Part shown: piece after piece, positions 12,002 through 12,856 of the stretch
Position numbering within the stretch: position 1 is the first letter of the stretch
Layout of the letters: each line of letters starts with the position of its first letter
DNA from: an uncultured Lachnospiraceae bacterium
GTDB lineage: Bacteria > Bacillota > Clostridia > Lachnospirales > Lachnospiraceae
NCBI GenBank assembly: GCA_902797785.1
Contig: CADBUD010000135.1
Location: 1 to 12,856, forward strand
Direction of reading: 5' to 3'
Length of the DNA: 12,856 nt
Position numbers and translations under genes: made by a program
The notes under the pieces: model-generated
Told to the model about the DNA's origin: nothing
Databases searched by the model: none
What the model saw: only the letters and a program-made list of their open reading frames with translations

Positions 12002-12775
12002 TTATTTAGCCACCTGTACCATACTGTGACGAACGACAGTATCACGATAGGTATAGCCCTTTTGGAGCTCAGATACAATCGTATCCTCCTCCTGTCCGCT
12101 GTCTTCTACAACCATGACCGCATTATGAAGGTTGGGATCAAAGACACATCCGACGGCTTCAATTGGCTTTACGTCAATTTCCTCCAGAGAAGAAATCAGC
12201 TGTTTATATATTTTGTTCATTCCATCTACGAACGGCTGCTCCATTTCTTCCTCGGATACTGCTGCCAGCCCCCGTTCAAAGTTATCTACAATCGGAAGGA
12301 TTTTCTCAATTACGCTCTTTGCGCCGACTTCGAACATCTGGGATTTTTCTTTTTCGGTACGCTTTCTGTAATTGTCGAACTCTGCAATCTGACGAAGATA
12401 TTTGTCATTGAGCTCCTTGATCATTTCATCCTTTTTATCTTTTTTTCCGTTCTTCCGAAAAAGACCTTTTCTCTTCTTCGTGCCCTGCTCTGCATCTTCT
12501 TCATCCTCTTCTTCTGAGAACTCTTCTTCTTCATCCTCTTCTTCTGAGAACTCCTCGAGCTCCTCGTCTTCCTCTTCTGATTCGTACGTTTCCTCCGCCT
12601 TTTTAGCGGCCTCCGTCTCGAACTCTTTCTCCCCTTCAACCTCTGTCTGGGAGGAAGAATCTGATTTCTTTCCTTCCTCTTCCTCAAAAATCAGATCCCC
12701 TATATCTTTTTCGATCTGCTTTTCGAGATTTTTTAACTCCTTTTCTCCTGCCATTTTGCTAGTTTCCTGACTCAT
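12002..12775 (-). CDS. grpE: GrpE, nucleotide-exchange factor of DnaK
   Basis: A 257-residue protein that releases ADP from DnaK and so resets the chaperone cycle. The conserved part starts near residue 120 with the long dimerisation helix (LRQIAEFDNYRKRTEKEK), continues with ILPIVDNFERGL (about 159-170) and ends in the beta domain VFDPNLHNAVM ... ELQKGYTYRDTVVRHSMVQVAK, the family signature. The N-terminal 115 residues are much longer and more acidic than usual (the family is commonly about 180-220 in total). They hold a Glu/Asp-rich tract with a 10-residue tandem duplication (EEFSEEEDEE, about 74-93), then a short basic stretch. I chose ATG 12775 because GGGAGG lies 5 bases upstream; the in-frame ATG at 12796 has no ribosome-binding site. 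It probably follows hrcA in a heat-shock operon with dnaK and dnaJ. Confidence 0.95.
   Translation of the reverse strand: MSQETSKMAGEKELKNLEKQIEKDIGDLIFEEEEGKKSDSSSQTEVEGEKEFETEAAKKAEETYESEEEDEELEEFSEEEDEEEEFSEEEDEEDAEQGTKKRKGLFRKNGKKDKKDEMIKELNDKYLRQIAEFDNYRKRTEKEKSQMFEVGAKSVIEKILPIVDNFERGLAAVSEEEMEQPFVDGMNKIYKQLISSLEEIDVKPIEAVGCVFDPNLHNAVMVVEDSGQEEDTIVSELQKGYTYRDTVVRHSMVQVAK
12495..12553. repeat. grpE: 30-base tandem duplication inside grpE
   Basis: Positions 12495-12523 and 12525-12553 are identical over 29 bases at a period of 30. They encode two copies of EEFSEEEDEE in frame. The sequence is a simple GAA/GAG-rich stretch, so replication slippage is the likely origin and copy number may vary between strains. 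Confidence 0.85.
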
Positions 12776-12802
12776 ATTAACCTCCCTGTGCAACATTTGC
12801 TT

Positions 12803-12819
12803 TCTGCCACTGCGGCAGA
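12803..12819. other. Hairpin upstream of grpE
   Basis: TCTGCC pairs with GGCAGA across a 5-base loop, between the putative stop codon at 12824 and the grpE ribosome-binding site. In B. subtilis the dnaK operon mRNA is processed between hrcA and grpE, and a hairpin here could serve similarly; the sequence alone cannot show it. Confidence 0.3.
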
Positions 12820-12823
12820 TGAT

Positions 12824-12856
12824 TTATTCTTGTGAGTGTTCCTCTGATTTTTTAAA
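12824..12856 (-). CDS. Possible C-terminal end of the upstream gene (hrcA expected)
   Basis: One minus-strand frame at the window edge reads FKKSEEHSQE and then TAA at 12826-12824. Its hydrophilic ending is typical of a protein C-terminus. The next gene upstream of grpE in Firmicutes is nearly always hrcA, the heat-shock repressor. Ten residues are far too few to identify the protein, so the name rests on gene order only. Another frame stays open through to a TGA overlapping the grpE start, but its translation is implausible. Confidence 0.35.
   Translation of the reverse strand, partial: FKKSEEHSQE

Noticed and set aside
11990..12517. 175-codon plus-strand open frame across the end of grpE
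   Set aside because: It lies antisense to the conserved grpE core, has no ribosome-binding site and its translation is Phe/Leu/Ile-rich in the manner of antisense frames.
12402..12770. Long Ser-rich plus-strand frame and an Arg/Lys-rich minus-strand frame opposite or shifted from grpE
   Set aside because: Both are shadows of the GAA/GAG-rich acidic tract of grpE read in other frames; the conserved GrpE signature fixes the true frame.
12776..12856. CIRCE heat-shock operator ahead of grpE
   Set aside because: No TTAGCACTC/GAGTGCTAA inverted repeat is present here or in the grpE-dnaK gap; in this operon type it would lie upstream of hrcA, outside the window.

Overview
The window looks like ordinary chromosome from a low-to-moderate G+C Gram-positive bacterium, most likely a clostridial Firmicute of the Lachnospiraceae type. 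The grounds are the short Gram-positive form of DnaK, strong AGGAGG ribosome-binding sites on nearly every gene, a rhodanese-less ThiI paired with a cysteine desulfurase, the gene order (hrcA?)-grpE-dnaK-dnaJ ... prmA-rsmE, and hairpin-rich intergenic repeats. The family-level placement is inference. No phage, IS element, CRISPR array, tRNA or rRNA was recognised.

Layout, left to right. Positions 1-98 hold the edge of a hairpin repeat that touches the end of a minus-strand gene (86-1132) for a REC + HD-GYP response regulator, a probable cyclic-di-GMP phosphodiesterase. Positions 1133-1571 are non-coding: inverted repeats, repeat-like sequence, and a near-consensus plus-strand promoter. That promoter serves the only plus-strand gene, an 82-residue HPr-like protein (1572-1820) lacking the catalytic histidine. 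A bidirectional terminator (1869-1919) separates it from the convergent minus-strand block.

The minus-strand block, in transcription order (right to left), starts with a possible tail of hrcA (12824-12856), then grpE, dnaK and dnaJ: the DnaK chaperone machine. A chain of hairpins and a probable terminator (8650-8848) follow. Next come a coiled-coil protein with a C-terminal J domain, preceded by a possible 11-codon leader ORF translationally coupled to it, and a membrane-anchored L,D-transpeptidase. The block ends with a tight operon prmA-rsmE-cysteine desulfurase-thiI: ribosomal protein L11 methylation, 16S rRNA U1498 methylation, and sulfur delivery to ThiI for tRNA 4-thiouridine.

How it works together: the known operon hrcA-grpE-dnaK-dnaJ-prmA-rsmE of Bacillus subtilis is recognisable here but interrupted between dnaJ and prmA by the extra J protein, the transpeptidase and repeat-type hairpins. 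The points most worth a second look are the extra J-domain protein with its leader ORF, the mosaic intergenic repeats that share modules at four places, the palindrome inside the spacer of the HPr-like gene's promoter, and an acidic tandem duplication in GrpE. I saw no clear new defence or biosynthetic system.
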